64,000 nucleotides of DNA from Tuctoria greenei (GCA_036927565.1 JAYESD010000001.1:111333110-111397109); one strand, 5' to 3'; shown: positions 10,828 through 22,512, counted from the stretch's first letter. Translations and numbers: made by a program. Notes: generated from the letters alone by a model not told the origin.

Positions 10828-11949
10828 GTGGCCCCTGGGTCCATCTTGGGGGAAGGCGATAAGCCCAAGGGTGGAGCCCTTACCTGATTTCCCGCGCGGC
10901 ATTTTAATTTTTTCTTGATCAGCTGAAGCGGTGCGCGCCTCTGCTATTGTGACCATGCGCCCCACTCTGGTTGAGGGGTCGTGGCGATGGAATATTTTCT
11001 TGTTGCGGCATTTTTGTGACGGTTCCCAATGCACCTGCTGCACTTCTGCTGCTTTCACTTCCACTTTTATGGGAACCGCCGGGTTGCCATCTCAAGCGGA
11101 GAACTACCCGGGCATGTTTTTCTGATGGAGGATCTGGGCCTGCTTGTCATGGATGTTGGGGCATGAGTCGCTTATTTCAAGCCTGCCCAAATTTGCAAGG
11201 TGCGCTCAAATGTCGGTAGGGTGCTTTAAAAGGATACCTCTGTGGGTAACGGTGGTTCCTCCCTTACGCACGCCCCTAGCATTCGAGGCTTCAGCTTCCT
11301 TCATGAGCGCTCACTCCTACCTCATCTTCGAGGTTCTCGACTCCTACCCCAATGTACTCAGCATTTCCTCCATCCCGGATGGAGGATGTCTCATCCGTGC
11401 GGCGACCTTTCGTCTAGGAGGACGAGGAGGAGTGGGATTTGATCCGTCCCGGCTCCTTACCTTTGGAGTTGGAGGCGGGAGAGACCGTCTTCTTCCAAGC
11501 GTACGCATACTCCAGGTTCGTCCCTCCTGTTTCCTCCTTCCTAGTGACGCTTCTGGAGGTTCTCGGGCTGCAGCTTCATCATTTGTCGCTGAACTCTCTG
11601 GGAGGAACGCCCAGAGCTAGAGGTGGCGTACACTCCGGTGATGGAGAGGATCCGATTCCTGGCGGACCACGTCCTATCGGAGCTGGCGGTGATGGCGGTC
11701 TTCACTCATCGTCGACTGGCCCCCCTTTAGCACCGTTGCCGCCCTGCATGGCTCTACATTGGGCTCCAAGATGGCACCAGGTTGCTGCAGGGTCGCGACC
11801 CGAAAACGACCCACCAGGAGGTGTTTGAAGTAATGTGCAAGGCGTGTAACGACCCGCTGTTGCCAGACGTCTTCAAACTCCCATGGGATTGCCCATCGCT
11901 TTGCACGGATTGGGACCTTCGGACGAAGGTTCTGAAGGAGATGACCAAA
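10828..11949 (+). pseudogene. Remnant of the Tat antisense-ORF protein (Transposase_28-like)
   Basis: On the plus strand, antisense to the element, the frame near 11475-11600 encodes FFQAYAYSRFVPPVSSF and LLEVLGLQLHHLSLNS. This matches, with conservative changes, the segment YFSAYAMVGLIPPFSSFF ... FYGMQLYHLGPHS of the large element's antisense gene (about 21205-21316). Upstream and downstream text is frameshifted. No other coding capacity is visible inside Tat-small, and no primer-binding site like the large element's is present next to the LTR at 11949. The protein family's function is not established. Confidence 0.6.
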
Positions 11950-12892
11950 TGTCGAAGTGTTAATGCGACACTTCCCCTGGATCTGCTAAGGAGCAGCCCG
12001 CAGAGGTTCTTGGTTCAGCGGGCTTAGGCCTCAATCAAGTGTTCTAGCGGATGAGAGTATGACATGGTGGTTTTTACGTGGTTCGGGCCGCAAGGAGCAT
12101 AACACCCAACTCCGCGGTGGGTGGTATTGCTAGTATGTGTGTATGCGTGTGTGTGATGTTTTGGTCCTTTGTAACGGTGGCGGTTCGGGCCTTTTATAGA
12201 TAAGGCCAAACACCTTACAAGTGGGGTCCTGGGGCCCGACAGGTGGTCCTGGGGCGATCTTATCCTAAAGATATAAGGCTTCTCGCATAAGCTTCCTCTG
12301 ACCGTGGCTTCGAAGACTCGCCATCTTGCCGCTTGAGTCGTTAGTAGGCCATGTGCTGTTGCTGACATTGGCAGGGGACGTCCCGTCCAACTGTCTCTGT
12401 CGCCGTAAGCTACCCACTTGGCGTGGTGGGATAGGCTTGCGACATCTTCACTGTGATGCAATTGGTCATAGCGGTACTCACATTAGGCGGAGGAGGTCAG
12501 GTCCCGTCCTGCGGTCTATGTGGCAGCTTGGGAGCCCACCTACCCGGAGGAGGTTAGGTCCCTCCCTGCAGGACAGGTGGCAGCGTCGGAGCCTGCCTAT
12601 ACGTAAGGTGGCCCGCCTGATGCCTCAGGCCACGTGGCAGCTCGGGAGTCCTGTCTTGTGGGGGAGACGGATCCTTCCCAACTCGATACATGGCTGCTTG
12701 GGAGCTCGTCTTCGAGGGGGAGTTGAACTCTTCCCCAGGGTCTCTTGTGGGTACCTCGGACTCCGTATCTTAGGTCGGTGGGTCTGGATCTTTTAAACAC
12801 CTGGCGCCATCGAACCCTGCCTCTGCGGGAGGCGAGGTACCTAGGTGACTCTAGCTTGTGCGCGAGGGTACCTGGTATGTCGGGTACCGACA
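11950..12892 (-). repeat. Tat-small LTR (right copy)
   Basis: This 943-bp LTR starts TGTCGAAGTG and ends GGTACCGACA. It is collinear with 9687-10827 apart from a deletion of about 200 bp. In element orientation it is the 5' LTR. Confidence 0.8.
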
Positions 12893-12897
12893 GTGGC

Positions 12898-13072
12898 CCA
12901 ACGTCACCACTAACATTTGCAGCGACTCTTTGTTGCCAAATCTACATCGATTTCTCCAGCTTTGAATCGGTACGCGATATTTCTCGTCCCGTCTTTCTGC
13001 CGGTGTTGATCGCTGCTGTTTTTTGCATGTTTTTCCGGACTTGCTTAGTAAATTTCCTCGTATTTTCTAACA
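12898..13072 (+). repeat. Copia-A 5' LTR, right part
   Basis: This continues the 5' LTR after the 9687-12892 insertion. It matches 42490-42667, with shared CGATATTTCTCGTCCCGTCTTTC and a TTTTCTAACA end. No clear initiator-Met-type primer-binding site follows at 13073; the sequence there reads ATCCAAAAACCTTATTAG, so the site is diverged or replaced. Confidence 0.75.
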
Positions 13073-13103
13073 ATCCAAAAACCTTATTAGGTAATTTCGT
13101 GAG

Positions 13104-13795
13104 TTGAACATGATGACTTTAGCCGATGCACTAAGGTTGGAGAAATTTTCTAGTGCGCACTTTAAGAGGTGGCAAGTTAAGGCCACGCTCTGGCTCAAGA
13201 CACTTAAGATCTTCTCGGTAATCGAGGGCAGGCCTCTAGGTCCTTTGTCTGTTGAAGAACAGGCGAAGTTTTTAGGAAGCCAATTCTACCCTGAGAGGAT
13301 GTATCTTAAGTGTTCTTGACAACAAACTATGTGATGTTTATATGACAGTTACAGATGGTAAGGAGCTCTTGGGTGCACTTAATGCTAAGTATGGTACAGA
13401 CGATGCAGGAGGTGAACTGTATATCATGGAGAATTTTTATGACAACAAGATGGTTAACAACCGCCCCGCAAGATCATGAAATACAATGTCTCACAAGAGA
13501 GCTCAACCTTCTTAAGTGTCCTTTACTCAACAAGTTTGTTGTTGGGTGCATTATTGCAAAGTTACCTCCTTCATGGAGGAACTTGGCCACAACTCTCAAA
13601 CAGAAGAGATATGAAATATCAGTTGAAAACCAGATAGCATCTCTTGATGTTGAGGAGAAGACTCAAGCTAAGGACGTTGTTGAGAAAGGAGGTGAGGGTC
13701 AATCTAGCGCCAATGCTAATATGGTGCAGAAGCCCAATGTCAAGAACAAAGGGAACAACAAGTCTCAATTCAAGCCAAATAAAACTACTGCTTTC

Positions 13796-13826
<31 letters not shown>

Positions 13827-13960
13827 CAAACAATGCCAATGATGGGCGCTGCTACACCTGTGGCAAACACGAGCATTTTTCCAAGGCCTGTCCTGATAGG
13901 GCGGACACCAAAGGGAAAAAGAATGTCAACATCGTGACATCTAGCAATGCAGATGGGTAC
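13104..13960 (+). pseudogene. Copia-A gag with zinc knuckle
   Basis: The start near 13110 (MMTLADALRLEKFSSAHFKR) opens a UBN2-type copia gag. A stop at 13317-13319 and a frameshift break it, and the frame resumes at 13355. A lysine run encoded by an AAG microsatellite (about 13797-13826) precedes the zinc knuckle CYTCGKHEHFSKAC at about 13852-13893. Gag packages the element RNA. The poly-lysine run probably results from slippage. Confidence 0.8.
13797..13826 (+). repeat. (AAG)n microsatellite inside copia-A gag
   Basis: About ten uninterrupted AAG triplets encode a run of lysines just before the zinc knuckle. Confidence 0.9.
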
Positions 13961-15290
13961 GGTAATTCCTTTACTGTTCTTTCTATTTCTCAAACACCAT
14001 CTTGGTGCTTTGATATCGGTGCTAATGTTCATGTGTGTTCTGACATGTCTATGTTAACTTCTTACCAGTTTGTCCGGAATTCCATTGTCTTAATGGGGAA
14101 TAGGTCATATGCTTTTGTTCGTGGTGTTGGCACGGTCGATCTGAAGTTCAATTCGGGAAAGATTGTCCAGCTGAAGAACGTGCAGCATCTCCCTACTATG
14201 AACAAGAATCTTATTAGCGGCACCCTTCTATGCAGAGATGGGTTTAAAGTAGTTTTGGAGTCCAATAAAATAGTTGTGTCGAAGTATGGACAATTTATTG
14301 TTAACGGCTATGAATGTGGAGGCTTGTTCCGCTTTTCTCTTTCAGAGCTTAATAATAAGTTAGTTAACCATATTTGTGGCAGTGTTAATGATGATGCAAG
14401 TGTTTGGCATTCTCGTTTATGTCAAGTTAATTTTGGTTTAATAAATTGGCTATCCAGTCTCAAATTAATTCTAGAAGTCACCATTGCCAAAGGTTCTAAC
14501 TGCCATAGTTGTGTGCAATCAAAGCAACCTCGAAAGCCTCACAAGGAAAACCGAGGAGAGAAATTTGGAACCATTAGAACTCATACATTCTGATCTATGC
14601 GAGATGAATGGTGCATTGACAAATAGTGGAAAGAAATACTTTATGACATTAATAAATGATTCTATTAGATTCTGCTATGTTTACTTGTTGCAAACTAATA
14701 ATGAAGCTTTCGACTACTTTAAAATCTATAAATCTGAAGTAGAAACTCAATTAGAGAGAAAGATCAAACATCTTAGGTTAGATCGTGGTGGTGAGTAGTT
14801 TCCCAAAATATTTGATGATTTTTGTGCTGAACACGGTCTTATACATGAGAGGACGCGTCCCTCTTCATCTTAATCAAATGGGGTAGCTGAGAGGAAAAAC
14901 CGCACACTGTGTGACTTGGTGAATGCCATATTAGACACATCCAGTTTATCTAAGGCATGGTGGGGGAACGCTCTATTGACTTCATGTCATGTCCTAAACC
15001 GCGTTCCAAACAAGAATAAAGAGAAAACCCCTTATGAGGAGTGAGTTGGGAGAAAACCATCACTTTCATACTTGCGTACTTGGGGATGCTTGGCAAAGGT
15101 CAATGTTCCAATTACCAAGAAACGCAAGCTGGGATCAAAGACAGTGGATTGTGTCTTTCTAGGCTATGTTCATGAGAGCATCGCATATAGATTTTTAGTA
15201 ATTAAATCAGAGGTATCTGATATGCATGTTGATACTATTATAGAATCTCGTGATGCAACATTTTTTAGAATATATTTCCTATGAAAGATA
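13961..15290 (+). pseudogene. Copia-A protease and integrase
   Basis: The protease motif WCFDIGANVHVC is at about 14001-14036, with Ile in place of the usual Ser/Thr of the catalytic triad motif. The pre-integrase zinc region follows (VWHSRLCQVNFG, then CHSCVQSKQPRKPHK near 14400-14545). The integrase core follows in another frame: HSDLCEMNGAL, LINDSIRFCYVYLL and HLRLDRGGE, then a stop at 14797. Later text reads GVAERKNRTL, giving the catalytic glutamate, and SYLRTWGCLAKVNVP near 15066-15110. Several frameshifts and stops disable it. Confidence 0.8.
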
Positions 15291-16335
15291 TGCATAGCAC
15301 TGCTAGGATCTCCTCTGAAATTTGTCATGAATCCACCACAACTAGCGAGTTTTTTGATACACCAGTTCAGAGTGTCCCAGAGGAGGAACACGATGAAATA
15401 ACTCAGTCGAGTAAGAGATCACGAATTACAAAATTCTTCGATGATGATTTTATTGTGTACCTTGTAGATGATACTCCCAAATCCATAGCAGAGGCATATG
15501 TGTCACGTTATGCAGATGACTAGAAAGGAGCAGTTCATAATGCGATGGACTCAATTCTTTCTAATGGAACTTGGGAGCTAATTGAACGGTCATACGGGTG
15601 CAAACTAGTAGGCTGCAAGTGGGTGTTCATGAAAAATCTCAAACTGATGGTACTATTGAAAGGTACAAGGCAAGGCTAGTTGCAAAGGGCTATACTCAAA
15701 AGGAAGGTGAAGACTCTTTTGACACCTATTCACCCGTTGCCAGAATGATGACAATTCGTGTACTACTTTCCTTAGCTGCCTCCTGTGGTCTAATAATTCA
15801 TCAAATTGATATGAAGACAGCTTTCCTTAACAAAGAGTGGGAAGAGGAGATCTATATGGAATAGCATGATGGGTTTGTAGTAAAAGGTGAAGAGAAACAG
15901 GTATGCAAATTGTTGAAATCCTTGTATGGACTGAAACAAGCACCTAAGCAATGGCATGAGAAGTTAGACAACACTTTGACGTCTGTGGGCTTTGTCATTA
16001 TTGAGGCTGATCAGTGCATGTACTATCTCCTTGGTGGGGGCCATAGTGTTATATTATGCTTGTATGTGGATGATATACTCATTTTTAGTACCAGGATTGA
16101 TATAATTTATGAGGTGAAATCCTTTCTATCAAAATGTTTTAATATGAAAGATCTGGGAGAAGCTAATGTTATTTTCAACATTAAACTAAATAAGGATGAG
16201 AGTGGGATTACTTTAAGTAAATCCCACTATGTTGAGAAAATCTTGAGCCTGTTCGACTTTATGGATAGCAAGATTTCTCCAGCGCCTTATGATCCCAGCG
16301 TGATACTCAGAAAGAACAAGAAGAATCAATAGATC
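15291..16335 (+). pseudogene. Copia-A reverse transcriptase
   Basis: The RT runs in at least two frames: RYKARLVAKGYTQKEGEDSF, then VARMMTIRVLLSLAASCGL and HQIDMKTAFLN near 15800-15835. A stop follows at 15862. The frame continues with LKSLYGLKQAPKQWHEKLDN, and the catalytic box LYVDDILIFS is intact near 16060-16089. The domain order, with RT after integrase, proves the copia superfamily. Confidence 0.85.
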
Positions 16336-16352
16336 AATTTAAATATTCTCAT

Positions 16353-17020
16353 ATGATCGATTCACTCATGTACTTAGCGAGCGCAACCCAACCTGATATC
16401 TCGTTTGTTGTGAGCAAACTGAGCAGGTTCATGTCAAACTTGGGTATAGAGCAAAATCATGCAGAAAGGGTTATGCTCTATTTGAGAGGTACAATGAGTT
16501 ATGGAACTCATTATCTTGGGCATCCGGTCGTGCCTGAGGGTTATAGTGATTCAACTGGATCTTTGACGTTGATGAACTCTATGCCATGATTGGATATGTG
16601 TTCACTCTAGCTGGTGGAGCTATATCATGGAGGTCTTGCAAATAGACTATTTTGATGAGGTCAACTATGGGAGCATAACTCACTACTTTAGAGACAGCAA
16701 CTACAGAGGCATAATGTTTGCAAGAGCTCTTGATTGATTTGCCTGTAGTTGAGAAACCATTACTGTCAATCCTTATAAACTGTGACAATCACATGGTGAT
16801 TGCCAAAGTGACAAGTTCTAAGGATAATGCAAAATCATCAAGACATGTCAAGAGACGTTTGAAATCTATCAGGAAAATGAGAAACTCTAGAGTTATTACT
16901 GTTTCGTACATACAAACAGATAAAAACCTGGCAGATCCCTTTTCGAAGGGTCTATCACGTAATGTGATAGAAAGTGCATCGAGGGAGATTGTTTTGAGAC
17001 TCATTGATGTGACACCATAA
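16353..17020 (+). pseudogene. Copia-A RNase H
   Basis: MIDSLMYLASATQPDISFVV starts the RT-RNase H connection at 16353. The RNase H domain follows in broken frames, with a stop at 16587 and resumption at about 16590-17020. It ends in TDKNLADPFSKGLSR, the typical C-terminal signature of copia polyproteins. It would remove RNA from the RNA-DNA hybrid in an active element. Confidence 0.8.
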
Positions 17021-17066
17021 TAGTAATCTAGCCTATGTGATCAGAGATCCCATGAATTAGGACATG

Positions 17067-18713
17067 TGTAGGATCGAAGGGCACGTGAAAAGCTACCATA
17101 GGAGGGTGAATGGTAGATTAAAAAATCTTACGCTGCGGAAACAATTAAATCCCAACCCCTTCGGCAGAAAAACAATATGTTAAAGAAATCGTCTGTGAGA
17201 CTAATCTAAATGTGTTTCACCATGATAAAAGTGATAGATATCAGATAGAATCAAGTCATGAAGTCAACACAACAAGAATTACTCAAATCTGTCGAGAGAA
17301 ACTCATGTTACGATCGAAAGATCGAACAGAGGTCAATCTGTGCTACCCGAGAAAAACAGTTCTGGAACACTGCAAAGAAACTCTTGTAGATCAGAAACCA
17401 CAAATCCAATGACCGTGGAAATTTCACAGATGATAGAAAATCAAGTTTTGAAGACAACCCAAAAAGAATCACATCAATTGGATCTGTAAAACTCGAGTTA
17501 TGATAAAACCACCGAAGAAAGGTAGTGTTGTGCACAAACTCGATGTGAAAAACTTGTTTGGAACAAGATGGACGAACAAGGCACAAAAGTTCCTTTCAAC
17601 TACGAATTTTATTCAATAGAACACAAGAGGAACAGCCTCAAAGTCGTGCACCACGAGCTCTGGCCTCCCTTGCTTATATAACCAGCCCTTAGGCCAACCC
17701 AATCTCAACTAGGACTCTAATCCTACTCAAATCACGAATTGAAACTTTCCATAACTACTTAGGACTCTTCTATACGCAGATAGAAGCAATCTCAAGACTT
17801 CCAAATACTTTAGGAACATCTCCCACATTCCTAAAACAACTCAAATTCGTGACTTCGTGACCCACACGAAATCCTATCATAACCAACTCAAAACTTTCCA
17901 TATTTGAGTCAAGCACGACTCAGCCGCAGCCTGAGTCCATAACCAAGTCGGTTGGTCCTTTCCGACCAATTCGTTACGCCCACATCTCTTCATCATGCCT
18001 CAGAACCATGTAGCCACATCCATGCACTCCTTGCATATGTGCAAACATCTTCCAACGACGTCCACGATACCTTCATATGCATTGTTCTTGATTCAAGCAT
18101 GTTGCGCAACCTCCTGATCAACTCAACCACAATTCCTCCCAAACTTGATTGTTGAACCTCATCTTCTCCCTAAGAGTAGTTCAATGGATCCCGTCATCAG
18201 CCATGTCTTGAAGTCAAGCAACACCTGCACATGAATAAACAACCAATACACTCGAGCACAAGTCCTCGACTTGACTCACGTTAGTTCCGAGACTATATCA
18301 TCTTACATGAGCACCTCACCTAAGCATGTTGCAAAACATAGCAAAATGATATCAACCATAACCACCAAAACACACCAAAAACTTAGCAAATGAATACTAA
18401 GCAATCTTTCCATCAATGTAAAGCAAGTATGAATCATTGCAAGATAAAAGCAGAACCACTACGATCAAGCTCCAAACCATGCCAAAGCTCACCAGACCTT
18501 GAATCGGAGCTTACCAAAGCTAGCCAGACCTAGCGCCAGAGCTAACCAAAGCTAGTCGGATATAGACAAAGAAGTCGGACTTTACGTTCGACTATGCCGG
18601 AGCTAATCAAAACAAGTCGTACCTATCGTCACACCTTGATGATAAAGGTGTTTTGGTAGTATCCAAAACTTTTATCGCCATAGCCAATGTATTCAGCACA
18701 CATAGGTCTCACA
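17067..18713 (-). repeat. Solo LTR 2 with perfect 5-bp target duplication
   Basis: A 1,647-bp segment starting TGTAGGATCGAAGGGC and ending GGTCTCACA is flanked by ACATG on both sides (17062-17066 and 18714-18718). Minus orientation is suggested by GGTTATATAAGC on the minus strand (about 17673-17684) and by the end text GGGTGAATGG, which resembles the end of SIRE-type LTRs. No coding sequence is inside. It interrupts the 3' untranslated interior of copia-A. Confidence 0.75.
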
Positions 18714-18718
18714 ACATG

Positions 18719-19219
18719 CGAAAACAAGATAGTGGTTCACCGAGGAGAGTACTTCCTTTAGACTCTCTCTATGTGAAGATGCACATTTGTACTCTTAAAC
18801 TATAAGGCAGGTTGGCGATTTGCCTTAATGTGTTTCTGTTGGCTATGTGTATCAAAGATGATGTCCTACAGGGCAATCTTGAAGGAAACACACTTATATG
18901 AGCTTTGACTGTCTAACATCACAGTCCTTGAGATTTGGGTGATCTCTGTAAAGCTCATGAAGAGACCAGGGAGTACGACGCATATGCTCCACCCGCGGGG
19001 TAGACTACTAGTAGTCAAGTACTAGTCATGGTCTTTAGGTGAAGTCAATTCGCACAAAACTTGCAATTCAAGGCGTCGTCCATTGTCCAAGTTGTGAACT
19101 GATGTAACTTAAGGATCTAGGCAGAAGTATAACTTAACAGTCTCTTCCAAAATACTAGTATATCAAACAAGGAACGAGAATGTCGTCTCTTCTAATGGCT
19201 TTGAGATCTGGTGGGGGGT
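18719..19219 (+). other. Copia-A 3' internal non-coding region with polypurine tract
   Basis: This sequence between the copia-A pol end and its 3' LTR has no open frame of note. The polypurine tract GGTGGGGGG (about 19210-19218) ends just before the LTR start at 19220. Confidence 0.65.
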
Positions 19220-19897
19220 TATTGGAATAAATAGGCTAGGCCCAATATTTATTTCAGAAATAATTCCAATAAATGTCAAAGACCCATTAGGGCATGAGAG
19301 GGTGGTGCTAAATATTTAGTCCCACATGGGAAGTGGAAGGGGAGCACCCCTTCATATAAAGGAGGTTGTTCTTCCACTCCTTGAGTGAGAGAGAATAGGA
19401 GAAGAGAGGGGTGGCCCATGTGCGCTCCTCCTCCTCCTCTCCTCGCTTGTTCGCTCGCCTCGCCACGCCACGCCCGCGCCCACACACGTGCGTGCGTGCC
19501 CAGATTTTATGTTTTTGCATAAAATTCATTTGGGATTTTGGGCTTCCGAATTTTGGGACTTCTGAGACTGAGTCCAAGTTGTTGGAGATGGATGCGTCTA
19601 CAACTGCAGGGTCAGATCGGATGTGGATCCTCCAGATCACAATCGAACCGCATCCGCAGGACTGTATAAATACGGGCGCGCACGACAGGGCACACGTCCC
19701 ATGATTAGATCGTTCCCACATTCGCATTCCTTGCAGTGCCTTTTAGTCTAATCCATCCCTAGCATCAGCGTTCACCGATGATCGGGAGCTGCTCGCCCTT
19801 GCGATCTTGCATTGGGAGAGGGCGAATTTTCAGGAAGCGCTTCGCGCGACTGCTCGCGTTCTTCATCACGGATCATCTACCGAGGAGATCGGGCACT
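19220..19897 (+). repeat. Copia-A 3' LTR, left part
   Basis: This aligns with 8943-9686: TATTGGAATAAAT start, CATGGGAAGTGGAAGGGG, a CTC microsatellite near 19425, and TATA-like GTATAAATACGGGC near 19663. It is cut at 19897 by the Tat-type element and resumes at 42490. Confidence 0.8.
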
Positions 19898-20519
19898 TCT
19901 CGGTGTTTGGATCCGGTAGATCTCCCGACACTATCATTGGTAGATCGAGTATTTGTAGATCGGTAATGGGCACGCAGAGATTCAAGAAGGTGAAAGACAA
20001 ATGGACATAGAGATTTACGTGGTTCGGGCCGCCTGAGCGTAATACCCTACTCCACGGGGTGTGTTGGTGTTGTATTGAGCATGTGAGTCTAGATGAAGCT
20101 CCAGAAGAAGAAGCTCACCTAGCTCAGGGAGTTCAGTAGTGGTCTGGAACCGTTGGGGGGTCCACCAGTCTGATTGTTGAAGTTGAAGGTCCGGCGGCTC
20201 AGCCACGTGGCAGCTCTGGAGCTTACCATCGTGGACGGGTATGTCCGGTGCTATTGGACACGTGTCAGTACCGGAGCTTCCCTCTGTCTGGGGTTAGGTC
20301 CGGGGATGCCATACCGGTATCTAGTCTAGAGCTTTCCCATGTGTGGGCGATAACTCCGGTGTTATGATACACGTGGCGGCCCTCGGACCAACCATGTCGG
20401 GGAAGCAGATCCGGTTACACCTGACATGTGGGGCCTTCGGAGGTCTTCAAATCTGGTAGATGGAGTTTCCTTGTGATCTTTGCAATCTCAAGGGGTATCC
20501 GATACGTAGGGTACCGACA
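19898..20519 (-). repeat. Tat-large 3' LTR (element orientation)
   Basis: A 622-bp LTR. Its plus-strand left edge reads TCTCGGTG, mutated from the TGTC-type end seen in the partner (TGTCAGTG at 41866). G-box motifs (CACGTG) lie at about 20203, 20260 and 20370. A polypurine tract GGGCCCAAGGGGCCAC, reverse of about 20520-20535, abuts it. Confidence 0.85.
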
Positions 20520-20536
20520 GTGGCCCCTTGGGCCCA
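20520..20536 (-). other. Polypurine tract of Tat-large
   Basis: On the minus strand TGGGCCCAAGGGGCCAC runs directly into the LTR start TGTCGGTACCC. This fixes the element's orientation as minus. Confidence 0.7.
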
Positions 20537-21055
20537 CCTCCAGGAGAGACCTTTTGGATGATGTCATTCCGCTGGAGGTGGGTCCATTCTTCGGTTTTTG
20601 AGCCTTGTCTTCAAGGGTCTTCGGATGTGCTGTTGGCGATAGTTCGCAGTTAAACCTCCGCCATGTGGAATATCCAGGAGGCGGCAGGTGAGATCTCAGC
20701 GTGAGGATCTCACGCAATTGAAGGTCGCCGGTTCCCGTTACGAAAATCGTATCGGTTCCGCGCGCCCTGTCAGGCCATCCCTTTGGGATTCCCGCCTTTC
20801 ATGATGACAACCGTTCGCTTGGGGTAAGGACCTCGACTTGATCGTCAGGGTGGCCCCGGGCCCCCTTGTCATTGGTGGGGTGAAGTTTTTGACTGGTATC
20901 GTCGGCTCCTCTGCGGTTTCCATCCAAGCGTTGTGGGGGCTTACTTAAGAAGGAAAGCACGCACCGTTTGGGGTTCTTTACGCCTTTCATTCAAACTTGC
21001 GCTCAATCCTTCCAAACTTTCGCTTGCTTTTCCTCTCTTGCCTCGTTGTGCCGTG

Positions 21056-22433
21056 ATGGATTTGGGTCTCCGCCAGAGCCGACTGAAGACTAATGATGAT
21101 TTGAGGAAGGTCCGGGCCCTCATGGGATGGTCCCCTGACTTCTTCAACAACTTGGTCCATGCTGTCAAGCTTTCGTTCGAGAAGGAACACGCCAGTGACA
21201 TGGTGTACTTCTCCGCGTATGCCATGGTGGGGCTGATCCCACCTTTCTCCTCTTTCTTCCTTATGCTGCTAGACTTCTATGGTATGCAGCTATACCACCT
21301 TGGCCCCCACTCCATTCTCTTGGTGTCAATCTTTGTCCACTTCTGCAAGATGTGGGTGGGCATCCCCCCCCCTGCATTGAGCTCTTCCGCACCTTCTTCA
21401 CTGTCCAAACTACGGGCAGGAGTGACGAGTACCTTGGCTTCTACTATTTTGTGAAGTGCAAGAAGTGCCCATACAAGTACTTGCGGTCGTTCCCTTCTGG
21501 GAAGTGGGACGACTGGAAGAAAGATTGGATTGTCATCAGGGTGGAGGAGCACGAGAAGCTGGAGCTGCCGGAAGCCCTCCCCAACATCGACACTGCAGTT
21601 TGGAGTGAAGCTCCGGTGTTGTCGGATGCCTTCAACCCTGCTCTGACCAGGATCCGCCTGTTCGTGGAAGGAGAGGTGACTCCTCAGGCGGTGTTTTGCA
21701 ACTTCCTGACCAACAGGTGGGCTCCGCTGACGAAGAGGGAGAAGCTTCCTTGGGCCCTCAACAGTATGCTGGACGACGACCGGATCGAGACCGGTTTGAA
21801 GTCCAACATGAAGGGTGCAACTTTGGAGTTCCACTTCAAGAAGTTCCAGCACGGCATCGACGTCGAGGGTGACGAATTAGCTCCGCCGGCAGCTTTCCTC
21901 CCTATGAACATGGAGGCAGTGTTCAGCAGGGAGCTCCGGCGAACGATGCCAGTGCTTGATGACCTTGGTGTCGTTGAGAGTCATTCGACCACCGGGTTGG
22001 CGATCTCCGAAGCTCCTGAAGGCGGCTCCGTTCCCGCTCCAAAGCCAAGAACCGAAGTCATAGGCAAGGGAAAGGAGTTGGCCGAGCCCTCGAGCCGTAA
22101 GAGGAAGCAAGCCGATAGAAGGTCTGTCAGGCCTGCTTCTTCCGCAGCGGCTCCTTCTCCCCGGAGGGGGAGGTCTACAATAGCGGCATCTACTCTAGCA
22201 GTGGCATCGTCCCGGGGTGCTAGCTTCGGCCATATGACTCCAGTACCAGGGCCAGTTGAGGGCTCTGGGTCCGGAGGACCTTCCTGGTCGAGGGGGGCCT
22301 TAACCAGGGCAAGGCCGATAGTAGCAGCAAGCTCTGGGGGACCCTCCAGGACTACCAAGCCAGTGGCGGCTGTGGCCGGTCCGGAGCGTCCGGAGAAGAG
22401 GTTCCGTACTAACTGGTGCGGAAGCCTTCCGAG
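21056..22433 (+). pseudogene. Tat antisense gene, exon 1 (Transposase_28-like protein)
   Basis: This plus-strand frame is antisense to gag-pol. The ATG at 21056 (MDLGLRQSRLKTNDDLRKV) starts a protein with the plant gypsy-type transposon domain: SPDFFNNLVHAV, YFSAYAMVGLIPPFSSFF, YYFVKCKKCPYKYLRSFP, GKWDDWKKDWIVI. A run of nine C at about 21364-21372 marks a frameshift, and the frame after it runs to 22433. The tail is rich in Pro, Ser, Gly and Ala. A GT donor follows at 22434. Such genes are known in Tat elements and their role is not settled. The frameshift probably disables this copy. Confidence 0.7.
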
Positions 22434-22512
22434 GTAATTTTTGATTTTTTACCTTAGTCAGTTGTTTTATTGTTATAACTGCACTTTGAGTTTCTTCGTA
22501 CTTCATCCACAG
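22434..22512 (+). other. Probable GT-AG intron in the Tat antisense gene
   Basis: Donor CCGAG|GTAATT at 22434 and acceptor CATCCACAG at 22512 bound a 79-bp T-rich segment. Joining exon 1 to CCTAAGAAACGG keeps an open frame, whereas reading through meets stops. An intron antisense to the element's genomic RNA would mark transcripts made from the opposite strand. Confidence 0.6.

Larger units (their letters stand above)
9687..12892 (-). mobile_element. Non-autonomous Tat-type LTR element (Tat-small)
   Basis: Two related LTRs (9687-10827 and 11950-12892) flank a 1.1-kb interior. On the plus strand both LTRs end GGTACCGACA; they start TATCGAAGTG and TGTCGAAGTG. Flanking pentamers GCGGC (9682-9686) and GTGGC (12893-12897) differ by one C/T transition, a good target duplication. 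Minus orientation is inferred from CAGGGGCCAC (polypurine-like, reverse of 10828-10837) next to the LTR and from the antisense-gene remnant, as in the large Tat element at 19898-42484. Gag, protease, RT and integrase are absent, so it would need proteins supplied in trans. Confidence 0.8.

Noticed and set aside
10200..12800. Several 60-156 codon frames in Tat-small LTRs
   Set aside because: They lie in non-coding LTR with 57-bp repeats. The unit length is a multiple of three, so frames stay open by repetition.
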